From assembly GCF_947039875.1 (NCBI RefSeq), contig NZ_CAMRAN010000042.1:1-36147 (forward strand): a stretch of DNA of 36,147 bases. The letters run 5' to 3'. Every line of letters begins with the position of its first letter. Position 1 is the first letter of the stretch. Below are positions 8,987-17,392 of the stretch, one piece after another. Source of the stretch: an uncultured Photobacterium sp. (lineage in GTDB: Bacteria; Pseudomonadota; Gammaproteobacteria; Enterobacterales; Vibrionaceae). A program made the position numbers and the translations under genes. The notes beneath the pieces were generated by a model. It was not told the origin of the DNA and searched no databases. It was given only the letters and a program-made list of their open reading frames with translations.

Positions 8987-9126
8987 GAGTTACCACCCAT
9001 GATAGTAGTTACTATCACGGTACTCTGCTGATTGGCTTGGTCTATCTAATCTGTAATACGATGATTATAACCATTAGTATCTATTATCCAATTATTGTAT
9101 TGCATCGATGACAGTGTGTCTCGATG
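8987..9126 (+). promoter_or_regulatory. Structured 5' leader of the ECF transporter operon (unidentified cis-RNA candidate)
   Basis: Two strong stems and one weaker one lie in order. Stem 1 (8987-9025): TGATAGTA/TACTATCA inside GAGTTACC/GGTACTC. Stem 2 (about 9030-9051): GATTGG/CTAATC. Stem 3 (9103-9126): CATCGA and GACA pair with TGTC and TCGATG around loop GTG with one bulged T, ending 22 nt before the start codon. I looked for RFN (FMN), THI (TPP) and B12-box cores and found none. The rest of 8493-9148 shows only the repeats listed separately and no gene. Confidence 0.45.
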
Positions 9127-9148
9127 ACTGAGTTAACAAGGTTAAGTT

Positions 9149-9700
9149 ATGAGTCTTTCTGCTAAAACAGTTGTTGTTATTGCAATTGGTGCAGCCCTAT
9201 ATGGTATTGGTGGTTTACCTATGTTTGGTATTCCTATCTTTGCTAACACCACGCTTAAACCTGCGATGGCTGTCCTAGCCTTATTCGCTGTTCTCTTTGG
9301 GCCTTTAGTTGGCTTTCTTGTCGGCATTATAGGCCACTGGGTGACAGACCTTTTTGCTGGCTGGGGTGTATGGTTCACATGGGAACTGGGCTCTGGTATT
9401 GTTGGCTTAATTATTGGTCTTTATCCGATACTTACCCATGATCGTTTAGAAATGGGGCGCTTTTCTAATCTAGATTTTAGTCTCTTTGTCATTCTAGCCT
9501 TTGTGGCCAACGTCGTTGGTTATGGGTGCTCCGCTTTTCTTGATGCTATTCTCTATGCCGAACCATTTACGAAAGTATTAGTGCAATTAGTCATTATTGC
9601 GCTTAGTAATACCGTTATTATTGCTGTCGTTGGCCATTTGATTTTAACGTCAGTGGCTAAACGTAAACAACAAAGCTTCAACTTAAAAGAGGCTTACTAA
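9149..9700 (+). CDS. ECF transporter S component, UPF0397-like family
   Basis: Membrane protein that probably captures a vitamin-like substrate for an energy-coupling factor (ECF) transporter. 183 residues with about five or six hydrophobic segments and the family-like N-terminal segment [19 protein letters not shown] recognise it as UPF0397/ECF S-component like (the Pfam family is named after riboflavin transport), but the ligand cannot be read from the sequence. First gene of a three-gene unit, 2 nt before the ATPase gene. It is preceded by a long structured leader, so expression may respond to a metabolite. AAGG lies about 8 nt before the ATG. Confidence 0.82.
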   Translation: MSLSAKTVVVIAIGAALYGIGGLPMFGIPIFANTTLKPAMAVLALFAVLFGPLVGFLVGIIGHWVTDLFAGWGVWFTWELGSGIVGLIIGLYPILTHDRLEMGRFSNLDFSLFVILAFVANVVGYGCSAFLDAILYAEPFTKVLVQLVIIALSNTVIIAVVGHLILTSVAKRKQQSFNLKEAY

Positions 9701-9702
9701 TA

Positions 9703-11397
9703 ATGAGTATCGTATTTAATAACTTTTCGTTTAAATATTGGGCACTTGAAAACCCGACCCTAAAAAATATTAACCTAACAATTAATAAAGGCGAAAAAAT
9801 TGCCATTATTGGTCCAAGTGGTTGTGGTAAATCAACATTAGGCCAATGCCTTAATGGGCTCATTCCTCATGCGATCAAAGGTGACTGTAGTGGTGAGCTT
9901 TACATTAATGGTAAAGATACTCGTCAGTTAGATCTTGATCACTGCACCAGTATGGTCGGTACTGTACTGCAAGATACCGATGGTCAGTTTGTAGGATTAA
10001 GTGTGGGTGAAGACATTGCCTTTGCACTTGAAAATCAAATGATTCCGCAACAACAAATGCGTAAAATCGTACAAGCAACTGCTGACATGGTCGACTTAAA
10101 CAGCATTTTATACCACTCCCCTTTTGATTTAAGTGGCGGCCAAAAACAGCGGGTTTCACTTGCTGGCGTGATGGTTGATGACGTTGATATTTTGTTATTT
10201 GATGAACCCTTAGCAAGCCTTGATCCTAAAACAGGCAAAGCCGCGATTGAAATCATTGATAACCTCCATAAAGATTCCAACAAAACGGTGATCATCATTG
10301 AACACCGTTTAGAAGATGTATTACATCGTCCAATTGATCGTATTATTATGATGGAGCGTGGTGAAATCATTGCTGATATGACACCCGATGAGCTATTAGC
10401 TAGCCCATTACTGCAACAACATGGTATTCGTGAACCGCTCTATATCTCTGCAATAAAAGCGGCTGGCTGTACAATCACAGCAGAAGATAAGCCCGCTTAT
10501 TTTTCAACCATTAAACTTGATAAATTTAAGCCTCAAATTGAGTCGTGGTTTCATCAAGTTAAGCTCGCCCCAATAGAGCCAGAAAAAGATGTTCTATTGA
10601 GCATTAAAAACCTCAGTTACTCTTATGATGGTGTTCGCAATACGCTAGATGATGTTAGCTTTGATATCCACAAAGGCGAGTTTGTTGCCATTATGGGGAA
10701 AAATGGCTCTGGTAAATCGACTATCACTCGTTTAATCATGGGTGTATTAGAAGCAGATTGCGGTACTATTTCTCTCAATGGTAACGATTTAGCTAATCAA
10801 TCTATTTTTGAGCGTAGCCAGCACATTGGTGTGGTGATGCAAAACCCTAATCATATGATCTCACACCATATGATTTTTGATGAAGTCGCATCAGGCCTAC
10901 GTAACCGTGGCATGGATGAAGCGCAGATTAAAATCAAAGTAGAAGCAACCCTCAAATTATGTGGTCTTGGTCGCTATCATCACTGGCCTATTGATGCATT
11001 AAGCTTTGGCCAAAAAAAACGCGTTACTATTGCGACAATGTTAGTCCTTGAACCAGACTTGTTGATCTTAGATGAGCCAACAGCGGGGCAAGATTATCAT
11101 CACTACGCGGCGATGATGGCGCTTATTCAAGAACTTAATCAAAAATTAGGACTCACTATTGTGATTATTTCGCATGATATGCACTTAGTCCTTGAATATA
11201 CTCAACGCGCGATTGTTATTGCCGATAATCGCTTATTAGCTGACGATAACATTAATCATATTTTTAGCCAGCCAGCATTATTAGATCAAGCAAACTTAGC
11301 AGTTACTAGCCTATATTTACTGGCTCAAGCTGTTGGTATTGAACATATTGATCAATTTATTCGCTGTTTTATCGCTCACGAACTAAAAAATAAATAA
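9703..11397 (+). CDS. ECF transporter energy-coupling ATPase, two fused ABC domains
   Basis: Cytoplasmic ATPase that drives the ECF transporter; here the EcfA1 and EcfA2 functions are fused in one 564-residue chain. Domain 1: Walker A GPSGCGKS at 37-44, signature LSGGQ at 143-147, Walker B ILLFDEP. Domain 2: Walker A GKNGSGKS at 332-339, signature LSFGQ at 433-437 (a non-consensus second residue of the GG pair), Walker B LLILDEP. Both domains look catalytically intact. The layout is like Bacillus YkoD. It starts 2 nt after the S-component stop, with AGAGG inside that gene's end, and is followed 2 nt later by the T component. Confidence 0.93.
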   Translation: MSIVFNNFSFKYWALENPTLKNINLTINKGEKIAIIGPSGCGKSTLGQCLNGLIPHAIKGDCSGELYINGKDTRQLDLDHCTSMVGTVLQDTDGQFVGLSVGEDIAFALENQMIPQQQMRKIVQATADMVDLNSILYHSPFDLSGGQKQRVSLAGVMVDDVDILLFDEPLASLDPKTGKAAIEIIDNLHKDSNKTVIIIEHRLEDVLHRPIDRIIMMERGEIIADMTPDELLASPLLQQHGIREPLYISAIKAAGCTITAEDKPAYFSTIKLDKFKPQIESWFHQVKLAPIEPEKDVLLSIKNLSYSYDGVRNTLDDVSFDIHKGEFVAIMGKNGSGKSTITRLIMGVLEADCGTISLNGNDLANQSIFERSQHIGVVMQNPNHMISHHMIFDEVASGLRNRGMDEAQIKIKVEATLKLCGLGRYHHWPIDALSFGQKKRVTIATMLVLEPDLLILDEPTAGQDYHHYAAMMALIQELNQKLGLTIVIISHDMHLVLEYTQRAIVIADNRLLADDNINHIFSQPALLDQANLAVTSLYLLAQAVGIEHIDQFIRCFIAHELKNK

Positions 11398-11399
11398 CC

Positions 11400-12242
11400 A
11401 TGAAAAGCAAACATTTAAAATTTGGCATTAGTTATGTCAACACCCACTCTTGGTTACATGCCCTAAACGGTATTACCAAGTTTGTGTTATTTATGGCATG
11501 GGTAACAATGGTGCTAATCACCTTTGATCTACGCGTTATTTGCGGATTAATTATCGTAGGTTTATTGCTACTCAAAGCCACAAAGATTCCATTTGCTGTT
11601 TATAAACCATTATTAGTTGGTACTACTGTGGTGTTATTAATGAATGCATTGTTTATGTTTTTGATTGCCCCTCAACAAGGCACTGACTACATGCATTCAA
11701 CAACCGTCCTAGTACACCTTTTTGGACACTACAATATTACTCTTGAAACTGTGTTCTATTTACTAACGGTTACGCTTAAATATTTCAGTATGTTTCCCAT
11801 TGCGTTGGTATTTGTTTTTACGACCCATCCAACAGAGTTTTCTGCCAGTTTAAATAAACTAGGTGTACCTTATCGTATTGCTTACGCCGTCAGCCTCACT
11901 TTGCGTTATTTACCTGAAGTAATGAAAGATTTCACCAATATCATGCATGCTCAACAAGCACGTGGCGTGGATATTTCAAAAAAAGCACCAGTCATGACAC
12001 GTATTCGTAATGTTGCCAAAATTCTTGGGCCACTGATTTTTTCAAGTTTAGATCGCGCTGATGTGATCTCCAATGCAATGACACTGCGTGGCTTCGGACG
12101 CAATAAAAAGCGTACTTGGTATAGCTTAAAACCAATGACAAAAAATGATGCTATTGCGTTAATAATTATTGCCCTTGTACTTGGATTTGGCATTCTGCAT
12201 CGTTATCAATCTGCAACGTTATTTTGGTATCCTTTTCATTAA
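11400..12242 (+). CDS. ECF transporter transmembrane (T) component
   Basis: EcfT-type scaffold that couples ATP hydrolysis to movement of the S component. 280 residues, about five to seven hydrophobic segments, and the two Ala-Arg-Gly-type coupling motifs: AQQARGVDIS near residue 183 and TLRGFGRNKKR near residue 230, whose arginines contact the ATPase grooves. Last gene of the S-A-T operon; the start is 2 nt after the ATPase stop. A terminator follows 22 nt after the stop. Because all components are encoded together, this is probably a dedicated (group I) rather than shared ECF system. Confidence 0.9.
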   Translation: MKSKHLKFGISYVNTHSWLHALNGITKFVLFMAWVTMVLITFDLRVICGLIIVGLLLLKATKIPFAVYKPLLVGTTVVLLMNALFMFLIAPQQGTDYMHSTTVLVHLFGHYNITLETVFYLLTVTLKYFSMFPIALVFVFTTHPTEFSASLNKLGVPYRIAYAVSLTLRYLPEVMKDFTNIMHAQQARGVDISKKAPVMTRIRNVAKILGPLIFSSLDRADVISNAMTLRGFGRNKKRTWYSLKPMTKNDAIALIIIALVLGFGILHRYQSATLFWYPFH

Positions 12243-12263
12243 GACGGCTTCTAAAGCATAATG

Positions 12264-12291
12264 AAAAACCGTCATTTATTGGCGGTTTTTT
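12264..12291 (+). terminator. Terminator of the ECF operon
   Basis: AAAAACCGTC pairs with GGCGGTTTTT around a 7-nt loop (one G-U pair), followed by further T. A good rho-independent terminator shortly after the T-component stop. Confidence 0.88.
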
Positions 12292-12477
12292 CGTTTAACC
12301 CCCTGTAACTATTAACTTCATTTGATTATTCCCATCACTATTTTCATTTCATCTCTTCTTAGCAATATTACCCAATTTCTCAAATCATAAGAAAAGTAGT
12401 TTTTTACTTATTGTCAGTCCATTAATTAAACCGTACTTTAAATTAACAAAAAATAAACTTAACGTTGACTAGTTAAA

Positions 12478-12588
12478 CAACCGGTTGCGTTTTTATAACT
12501 AAAAATTATTTAAAAACACAACAAACATACTCATAAATACAAAAAAAGTATAAATGCCATAGTGATAAAGAAAATAACAATTATCACT
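12478..12588. promoter_or_regulatory. Control region of the TRAP receptor gene: two inverted repeats
   Basis: The spacer 12292-12616 is very AT-rich. It holds the 10-bp palindrome CAACCGGTTG (12478-12487) just after a TTGACT, and AGTGATAA (12561-12568) inverted with TTATCACT (12581-12588) across 12 nt, 28 nt before the receptor start. Either could be an operator; the second could also form an mRNA hairpin. No known motif was recognised and no gene was seen. Confidence 0.4.
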
Positions 12589-12616
12589 CTGTAATAATCA
12601 TTAAAAGGATTTTAAA

Positions 12617-13576
12617 ATGAAATTACTCACGATTATTTGTGCCTTGGGCGGAATACTTTGCTCAAGCTTTGCAACCGCAGCCGATAGCTTTATCTCTATC
12701 GGCACAGGGGGTCAAACGGGTGTTTATTACATTGCTGGACAATCTATTTGTCGATTTGTGAACCGCACTACAGATACTCACCATATCAAATGTAATGCCC
12801 CCACCAGTGGTGGGGGTGTGGCTAATGTAAATGGCTTACGTAGCCATGAATATAACTTTGGTATCATGCAGTCTGATCATCAATTTAAAGCACTTAATGG
12901 CTTATCTCCTTTTCAAGATCATGGCAAAATGACCGATATTCGTGCGGTTTTCTCTCTACAAAGTGAAGTATTTACCATTCTTGCTCGTGAAGATTCAGGG
13001 ATTCACTCTTTTGAAGATTTAAAAAACAAACGGGTTAACCTAGGTAATCCCGGTTCAGGGCAACGAGATACATTTGAGCAGATTTTAACAGTTAAAAATT
13101 GGAATAATGATATTTTCAGTTTGGTTTCTGATCTCAAACCAGCCGAACAAGCGCCTGCAATGAGTGATAATAAAATAGATGCAATGAGCTACTTTGTTGG
13201 TCACCCAAATGGCGCGATTCAAGAAGCTTCTACCACAACAGATACACGTTTAATTGCGGTTACAGGCCCTGAGATTGATGCACTATTAAAAGAAAAGAGC
13301 TATTTCACAAAAGCGATTATTCCTGGTGGTATGTACCGTGGCAACCCAAATGATACTGTTTCAATTGGAGGTAAAGCGGTGTTATCAACCAATGCTGATA
13401 CTGATCCTGAAATGGTATATCAATTAGTAAAGTCAGTCTTTACCAACATTGATCGCTTTAAACGCCTGCATCCTGCTTTTGCGGAACTCAAAGAAACCGA
13501 CATGATAAAAGCAGGCTTAACCGCTCCACTCCACGATGGCGCTATTCGCTACTACAAAGAACGTGGCTGGATGTAA
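12617..13576 (+). CDS. TAXI-family TRAP transporter solute receptor
   Basis: Periplasmic binding protein that delivers a small, probably carboxylate, substrate to the TRAP permease encoded next. 319 residues; signal peptide MKLLTIICALGGILCSSFATAA with likely cleavage after residue 22. The TAXI signature is seen near the mature N-terminus (ISIGTGGQTGVYYIAGQSIC) with GGGVANVNGLRS, VNLGNPGSGQRDTFE and GGMYRGNP later. It has AAGGA about 8 nt before the ATG. It is separated from the permease gene by a 127-nt gap containing a hairpin, an arrangement that usually lets the receptor be made in excess. Substrate unknown. Confidence 0.9.
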   Translation: MKLLTIICALGGILCSSFATAADSFISIGTGGQTGVYYIAGQSICRFVNRTTDTHHIKCNAPTSGGGVANVNGLRSHEYNFGIMQSDHQFKALNGLSPFQDHGKMTDIRAVFSLQSEVFTILAREDSGIHSFEDLKNKRVNLGNPGSGQRDTFEQILTVKNWNNDIFSLVSDLKPAEQAPAMSDNKIDAMSYFVGHPNGAIQEASTTTDTRLIAVTGPEIDALLKEKSYFTKAIIPGGMYRGNPNDTVSIGGKAVLSTNADTDPEMVYQLVKSVFTNIDRFKRLHPAFAELKETDMIKAGLTAPLHDGAIRYYKERGWM

Positions 13577-13586
13577 TTTCACCACC

Positions 13587-13613
13587 AAGCGAGATAATTC
13601 TTCTATCTCGCTT
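13587..13613 (+). other. Hairpin between TRAP receptor and permease
   Basis: AAGCGAGATA pairs with TATCTCGCTT (10 bp, 7-nt loop) 11 nt after the receptor stop. The following ACCCCTC is not T-rich, so it is more likely an attenuator or a 3' stabilising structure than a full terminator. Confidence 0.65.
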
Positions 13614-13703
13614 ACCCCTCTTTTATTAATGAAAATAGACAGCAAATTATCGTTTTAATTGTGCTCCCTGTTTTCATTAGTACCAACTTGTAAGTGAATA
13701 CAT

Positions 13704-16307
13704 ATGGCTCAACATAATCTAATATCCGATAACCCACTTTCGACAGAAGATCTGATTGCGAAAGATGTCGGTGCACGTTTACCGACGGGCATTATGGCAA
13801 AAGTAATTACTTTGCTCGCAATTTCATGGTCACTGTTTCAATTGTGGATCGCATCCCCGCTGCCTTTTATTATTGGTATTGGGGTTTTTAATGACACCGA
13901 AACCCGTGCCATTCATTTAGCCTTTGCGCTTATTCTCGCTTTTTTAGTTTTTCCTGCACGTCAGTCTTCCGCGACCGATCGGGTTCCCTACAGTGATATC
14001 GCTTTAGGGATGATTGCGGCAGCCACTTCATTGTATTTGTTTGTCATGTACCATGAATTAGCCCAACGCCCAGGCAGCTTAACCCAACTTGATCTCGTAG
14101 TGGCTTGTATTGGTTTACCATTATTATTAGAAGCCGCTCGACGTGTGTTAGGTCCTGCATTACCCCTTATTGCACTAGGCTTTATTGGTTATTGCTTTGC
14201 TGGCCCTTGGATGCCGGGGTTACTTGCCCATCGTGGAGTACAATTTGCATCCCTTGCCAACCATCAATGGATCACTACCGAAGGTGTATTTGGAATCGCA
14301 CTAGGGGTATCCACCAGCTTTGTTTTTTTGTTTGTGCTATTTGGCGCTTTACTTGAGCGTGCTGGCGCTGGGCATTATTTTATTCAATTAGCCTTTAGTT
14401 TATTAGGACACCTTCGAGGTGGACCTGCAAAAGCTGCCGTGGTCGCATCGGGGTTAACAGGCTTAATATCTGGCTCATCAATTGCTAACGTTGTCACAAC
14501 TGGCACATTTACTATTCCAATGATGCGCAAAGTCGGGTTTAGCAAGGAAAAAGCGGGCGCAATAGAAGTAGCTTCGTCAGTAAATGGTCAGATTATGCCG
14601 CCAGTTATGGGCGCAGCCGCTTTCTTAATGGTGGAATATGTCGGCATTCCTTATATCGACATTATTAAGCATGCCTTTTTGCCTGCGGCTATTTCATACA
14701 TTACTTTGCTTTATATTGTTCACTTAGAAGCCCTAAAACTGGGAATGATCGCCATTGATCCTAAACAGCATAAGTCATGGCTAGTACGCTTAACCAGCTT
14801 TAGCTTTGGTTGTTTGTTAATCAGTGGATTTTCGTTAGCAATCTATTATGGCTTAGGATGGATCAAACCATTATTAGGTAATTATGCAGCTTATGCCATT
14901 GGCGGTTTACTAATTACGGTTTATCTCTGTTTATTAAAAGTGGCAGCCACTCATCCACCATTACCCACAGATGATCCTGATGCGCCATTAGATGAATTAC
15001 CAGAAACACGCAGCGTCTTATTAGCTGGGTTACATTTTATCTTACCGGTTGTGGTCTTAGTGTGGTGTTTAATGGTCGAGCGTTTATCTCCCGGGTTATC
15101 CGCTTTTTGGGGCTCGGTAATGTTGGTTGGTATTATCGTCACTCAACGCCCGTTACTGAGCTTATTACGTAAAGACGGTTATCATTATGGCAATTTCAAT
15201 GACGGAAAAAATGATCTGATTGAAGCCTTAATTGCAGGCTCACGTAATATGATAGGAATAGGTATCGCCACTGCTACCGCGGGTATTATTGTGGGTGCGG
15301 TTTCTCAGACAGGCGTCGGATTAATTTTAGCTGATTTAGTTGAAATGTTATCGATGGGTAATCTAATGCTGATGTTAATTTTATCAGCACTATTAAGCCT
15401 TATTCTCGGCATGGGACTACCAACTACAGCTAACTATATTGTTGTCTCAAGCTTATTAGCGCCCGTTATTGTAACGCTAGGTCAGCAAAATGGCTTAATT
15501 GTACCGTTAATCGCTGTACATTTATTTGTGTTCTATTTTGGTATTATGGCTGATGTTACTCCTCCAGTTGGATTAGCCTCATTTGCCGCAGCAGCTGTAT
15601 CAAAAGGCGATCCAATAAAAACCGGTATTACTGCGTTTTATTACAGCTTACGCACTGCAGCATTACCGTTTTTGTTTATCTTTAATACCGATTTATTATT
15701 GATCGATGTCACAGTGAGTCATGGCATTATTATCTTTATTATTGCGACCATTGCGATGCTTATTTTTGCAATGGCAACCCAAGGCTGGTTTATTACGCGT
15801 AATCGGTGGTATGAAAATATCGCATTATTATTGATCTCATTTACTCTATTTCGTCCCGGTTTTTGGCAAGACTTAATAGTGGATCCTTTTCAAAATATTG
15901 CGCCAACATACTTAGTAAAAACCCTTGATACTCTACCTACAGGTGATGTTATTCGAATGCGAATTGCAGGTGAAGATACGATTGGTAAACACCGAGAGTT
16001 TAGCGTGTTATTTACCGTTCCTAAAGGTAATACCGGCCAACAAAAACTGACAAATATTGGTATTGAAACCTATCAAAGCCAAGGCAAGACATTGATTGAC
16101 ATGGTAACTTTTGGCAGCCCTGCCGCTAAAGAACAATTACAATTTGATCAACAGATTCTCGACATTAGAGTCCCAGTAAAACGCTGGCGTAAAGAATGGT
16201 TGTGGCTACCAGCGATATTATTATTTGGGGTTATTATTCAAAATCAGCGTCGACGTTTGATGTCAGCGCCAATTGCAAAAACACCACAAAAATCTGCTAT
16301 TATATAA
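13704..16307 (+). CDS. TRAP transporter fused permease (small + large subunits) with DUF3394-like tail
   Basis: Inner-membrane permease of a TAXI-type TRAP system, driven by an ion gradient. 867 residues: an N-terminal block of hydrophobic segments equivalent to the small DctQ-like subunit, then the DctM-like large subunit with family segments such as ASGLTGLISGSSIANVV near residue 250 and GMGLPTTANYIVVSS near residue 570. The last about 190 residues have membrane segments and a soluble part (RMRIAGEDTIGKHREFSVLF) that I take to be a DUF3394 domain, known in this fused group. Together with the receptor gene it forms a full transporter. A bidirectional terminator follows at once. Confidence 0.92.
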   Translation: MAQHNLISDNPLSTEDLIAKDVGARLPTGIMAKVITLLAISWSLFQLWIASPLPFIIGIGVFNDTETRAIHLAFALILAFLVFPARQSSATDRVPYSDIALGMIAAATSLYLFVMYHELAQRPGSLTQLDLVVACIGLPLLLEAARRVLGPALPLIALGFIGYCFAGPWMPGLLAHRGVQFASLANHQWITTEGVFGIALGVSTSFVFLFVLFGALLERAGAGHYFIQLAFSLLGHLRGGPAKAAVVASGLTGLISGSSIANVVTTGTFTIPMMRKVGFSKEKAGAIEVASSVNGQIMPPVMGAAAFLMVEYVGIPYIDIIKHAFLPAAISYITLLYIVHLEALKLGMIAIDPKQHKSWLVRLTSFSFGCLLISGFSLAIYYGLGWIKPLLGNYAAYAIGGLLITVYLCLLKVAATHPPLPTDDPDAPLDELPETRSVLLAGLHFILPVVVLVWCLMVERLSPGLSAFWGSVMLVGIIVTQRPLLSLLRKDGYHYGNFNDGKNDLIEALIAGSRNMIGIGIATATAGIIVGAVSQTGVGLILADLVEMLSMGNLMLMLILSALLSLILGMGLPTTANYIVVSSLLAPVIVTLGQQNGLIVPLIAVHLFVFYFGIMADVTPPVGLASFAAAAVSKGDPIKTGITAFYYSLRTAALPFLFIFNTDLLLIDVTVSHGIIIFIIATIAMLIFAMATQGWFITRNRWYENIALLLISFTLFRPGFWQDLIVDPFQNIAPTYLVKTLDTLPTGDVIRMRIAGEDTIGKHREFSVLFTVPKGNTGQQKLTNIGIETYQSQGKTLIDMVTFGSPAAKEQLQFDQQILDIRVPVKRWRKEWLWLPAILLFGVIIQNQRRRLMSAPIAKTPQKSAII

Positions 16308-16309
16308 AC

Positions 16310-16338
16310 AAAAAAGCCGATCAGATGATCGGCTTTTT
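16310..16338. terminator. Bidirectional terminator between TRAP permease and lgt
   Basis: A6 + GCCGATCA, 2-nt loop, TGATCGGC + T5. Symmetrical, so it serves the permease gene (plus) and lgt (minus). Confidence 0.92.
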
Positions 16339-16363
16339 ATTATCTCTTTATTAAAGCACTACA

Positions 16364-17164
16364 TTAACTATTTTTAGTGTGTTGTAAACGACGTTCTCTT
16401 TGGCCTTTAATCACCAAATAGATACCCACTAAAATAAATGGAATACTTAATAACTGACCAGTATTAATCACCATATCGGTTGAGTAATCCGCTTGGTGTA
16501 CTTTAATAAATTCTAGTAAAAATCGTACTGTCATCACCAAGACTAAGAACCACCCCAAGAGCAATCCTTTATACTTACCGATATCAGTTTTTCTATATAA
16601 AGAAAATAATAAGAAGAATATTGCTAGGTAAGAAAAGCCTTCATAAAGCATCACTGGATGGCGTGGTACTAAATCAATACGTTCAAACACAACCGCCCAT
16701 GGCAAATTACTTGGGGTGCCTAAGATTTCCGAGTTAAAGAAATTACCAAAACGGACAAAGAAACCAAATAATGCCGTTGCTATTGCTAATCGGTCAAGGA
16801 GCCACATACGGTCAATAGCATACTTTTTACTGTAGTAGTAAACCGCAATAATTAAACCTAAGCCGCCACCATGACTGGCAAGTCCACCTTCCCATACAGC
16901 AAAAATTTTCGCTGGATGTGCCCAGTAGAAATCTGGATCATAGAACACGACATGAAATAATCGAGCGCCAACAATGATACCGACTACGGCATACATAAGT
17001 AATGAATCTAAGCTTTCAATTGGCTTATTTTCACGTTGATAAATTGACTTCATAACTTGGAAGCCAAACATAATAGCGAGCGCAAATAGCACGCCATACC
17101 AATGTATCTTTAAACCAAAGAATGACACTAGTATTGGATTAACATCCCAAACAAAATGATTCAA
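16364..17164 (-). CDS. lgt: Phosphatidylglycerol-prolipoprotein diacylglyceryl transferase, Bacteroidota-like; TTG start
   Basis: Inner-membrane enzyme adding diacylglycerol to the lipobox cysteine of prolipoproteins. 266 residues with about seven TM segments. Conserved Lgt features: H98 in GGLASHGGGLG, R138-F-G-N-F-F-N144-S-E146 in the signature region, and GQLLSIPFI near residue 240. Details (NSEILGTP, FERIDLVPRHPVMLYEG) resemble Bacteroidota Lgt more than E. coli Lgt (NGELWG). The first Gly of the usual G-R-x-G-N-F signature is Val here. The start is TTG: a stop lies three codons upstream in frame, the next Met is residue 32, and GAAGG lies 9 nt before. The gene stands alone, without thyA. 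Confidence 0.9.
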   Translation of the reverse strand: MNHFVWDVNPILVSFFGLKIHWYGVLFALAIMFGFQVMKSIYQRENKPIESLDSLLMYAVVGIIVGARLFHVVFYDPDFYWAHPAKIFAVWEGGLASHGGGLGLIIAVYYYSKKYAIDRMWLLDRLAIATALFGFFVRFGNFFNSEILGTPSNLPWAVVFERIDLVPRHPVMLYEGFSYLAIFFLLFSLYRKTDIGKYKGLLLGWFLVLVMTVRFLLEFIKVHQADYSTDMVINTGQLLSIPFILVGIYLVIKGQRERRLQHTKNS

Positions 17165-17333
17165 ACAAGATTACCTTCAGAGTGAACAATAGCCAAAAAT
17201 AATAGATGCTATCGAGAATGATTACAGATTAGCAAGAAAAACCAGCAGGGTGAATAAACCGCAGCTTAATTTCTCAAACTATTTATGATAAATAATTCAG
17301 CACTAAAAAACACTAAACAATATAGTTAGCATA

Positions 17334-17366
17334 TTAACGCACTATTTTTGTGATTTTATGCGTTAA
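17334..17366. promoter_or_regulatory. Inverted repeat TTAACGCA...TGCGTTAA upstream of the copper locus
   Basis: 8-bp perfect arms (17334-17341 and 17359-17366) with a 17-nt spacer, ending 27 bp before the -35 element of the copper-locus promoter. A candidate regulator site or the leader hairpin of a minus-strand transcript. The rest of 17165-17333 shows nothing recognisable. Confidence 0.4.
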
Positions 17367-17392
17367 GTAAGGCACAACATAACAATTAATAC

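Larger units (their letters stand above)
8826..8988. repeat. Two direct copies of ATTAATGCTGA upstream of the ECF operon
   Basis: The 11-mer ATTAATGCTGA occurs at 8826-8836 and 8978-8988, 152 bp apart. The first is part of the inverted repeat ATTAAT-GCTG-ATTAAT, the second overlaps the palindrome at 8965-8982. They may be regulator binding sites; no known motif was recognised. Confidence 0.4.

Noticed and set aside
8987..9148. Known FMN, TPP or cobalamin riboswitch in the ECF leader
   Set aside because: The conserved cores of these classes are not visible; left as an unidentified structured leader.
10035..10370. 111-codon antisense frame inside the ECF ATPase gene
   Set aside because: Lies opposite conserved ABC motifs and has no family resemblance; a shadow frame.
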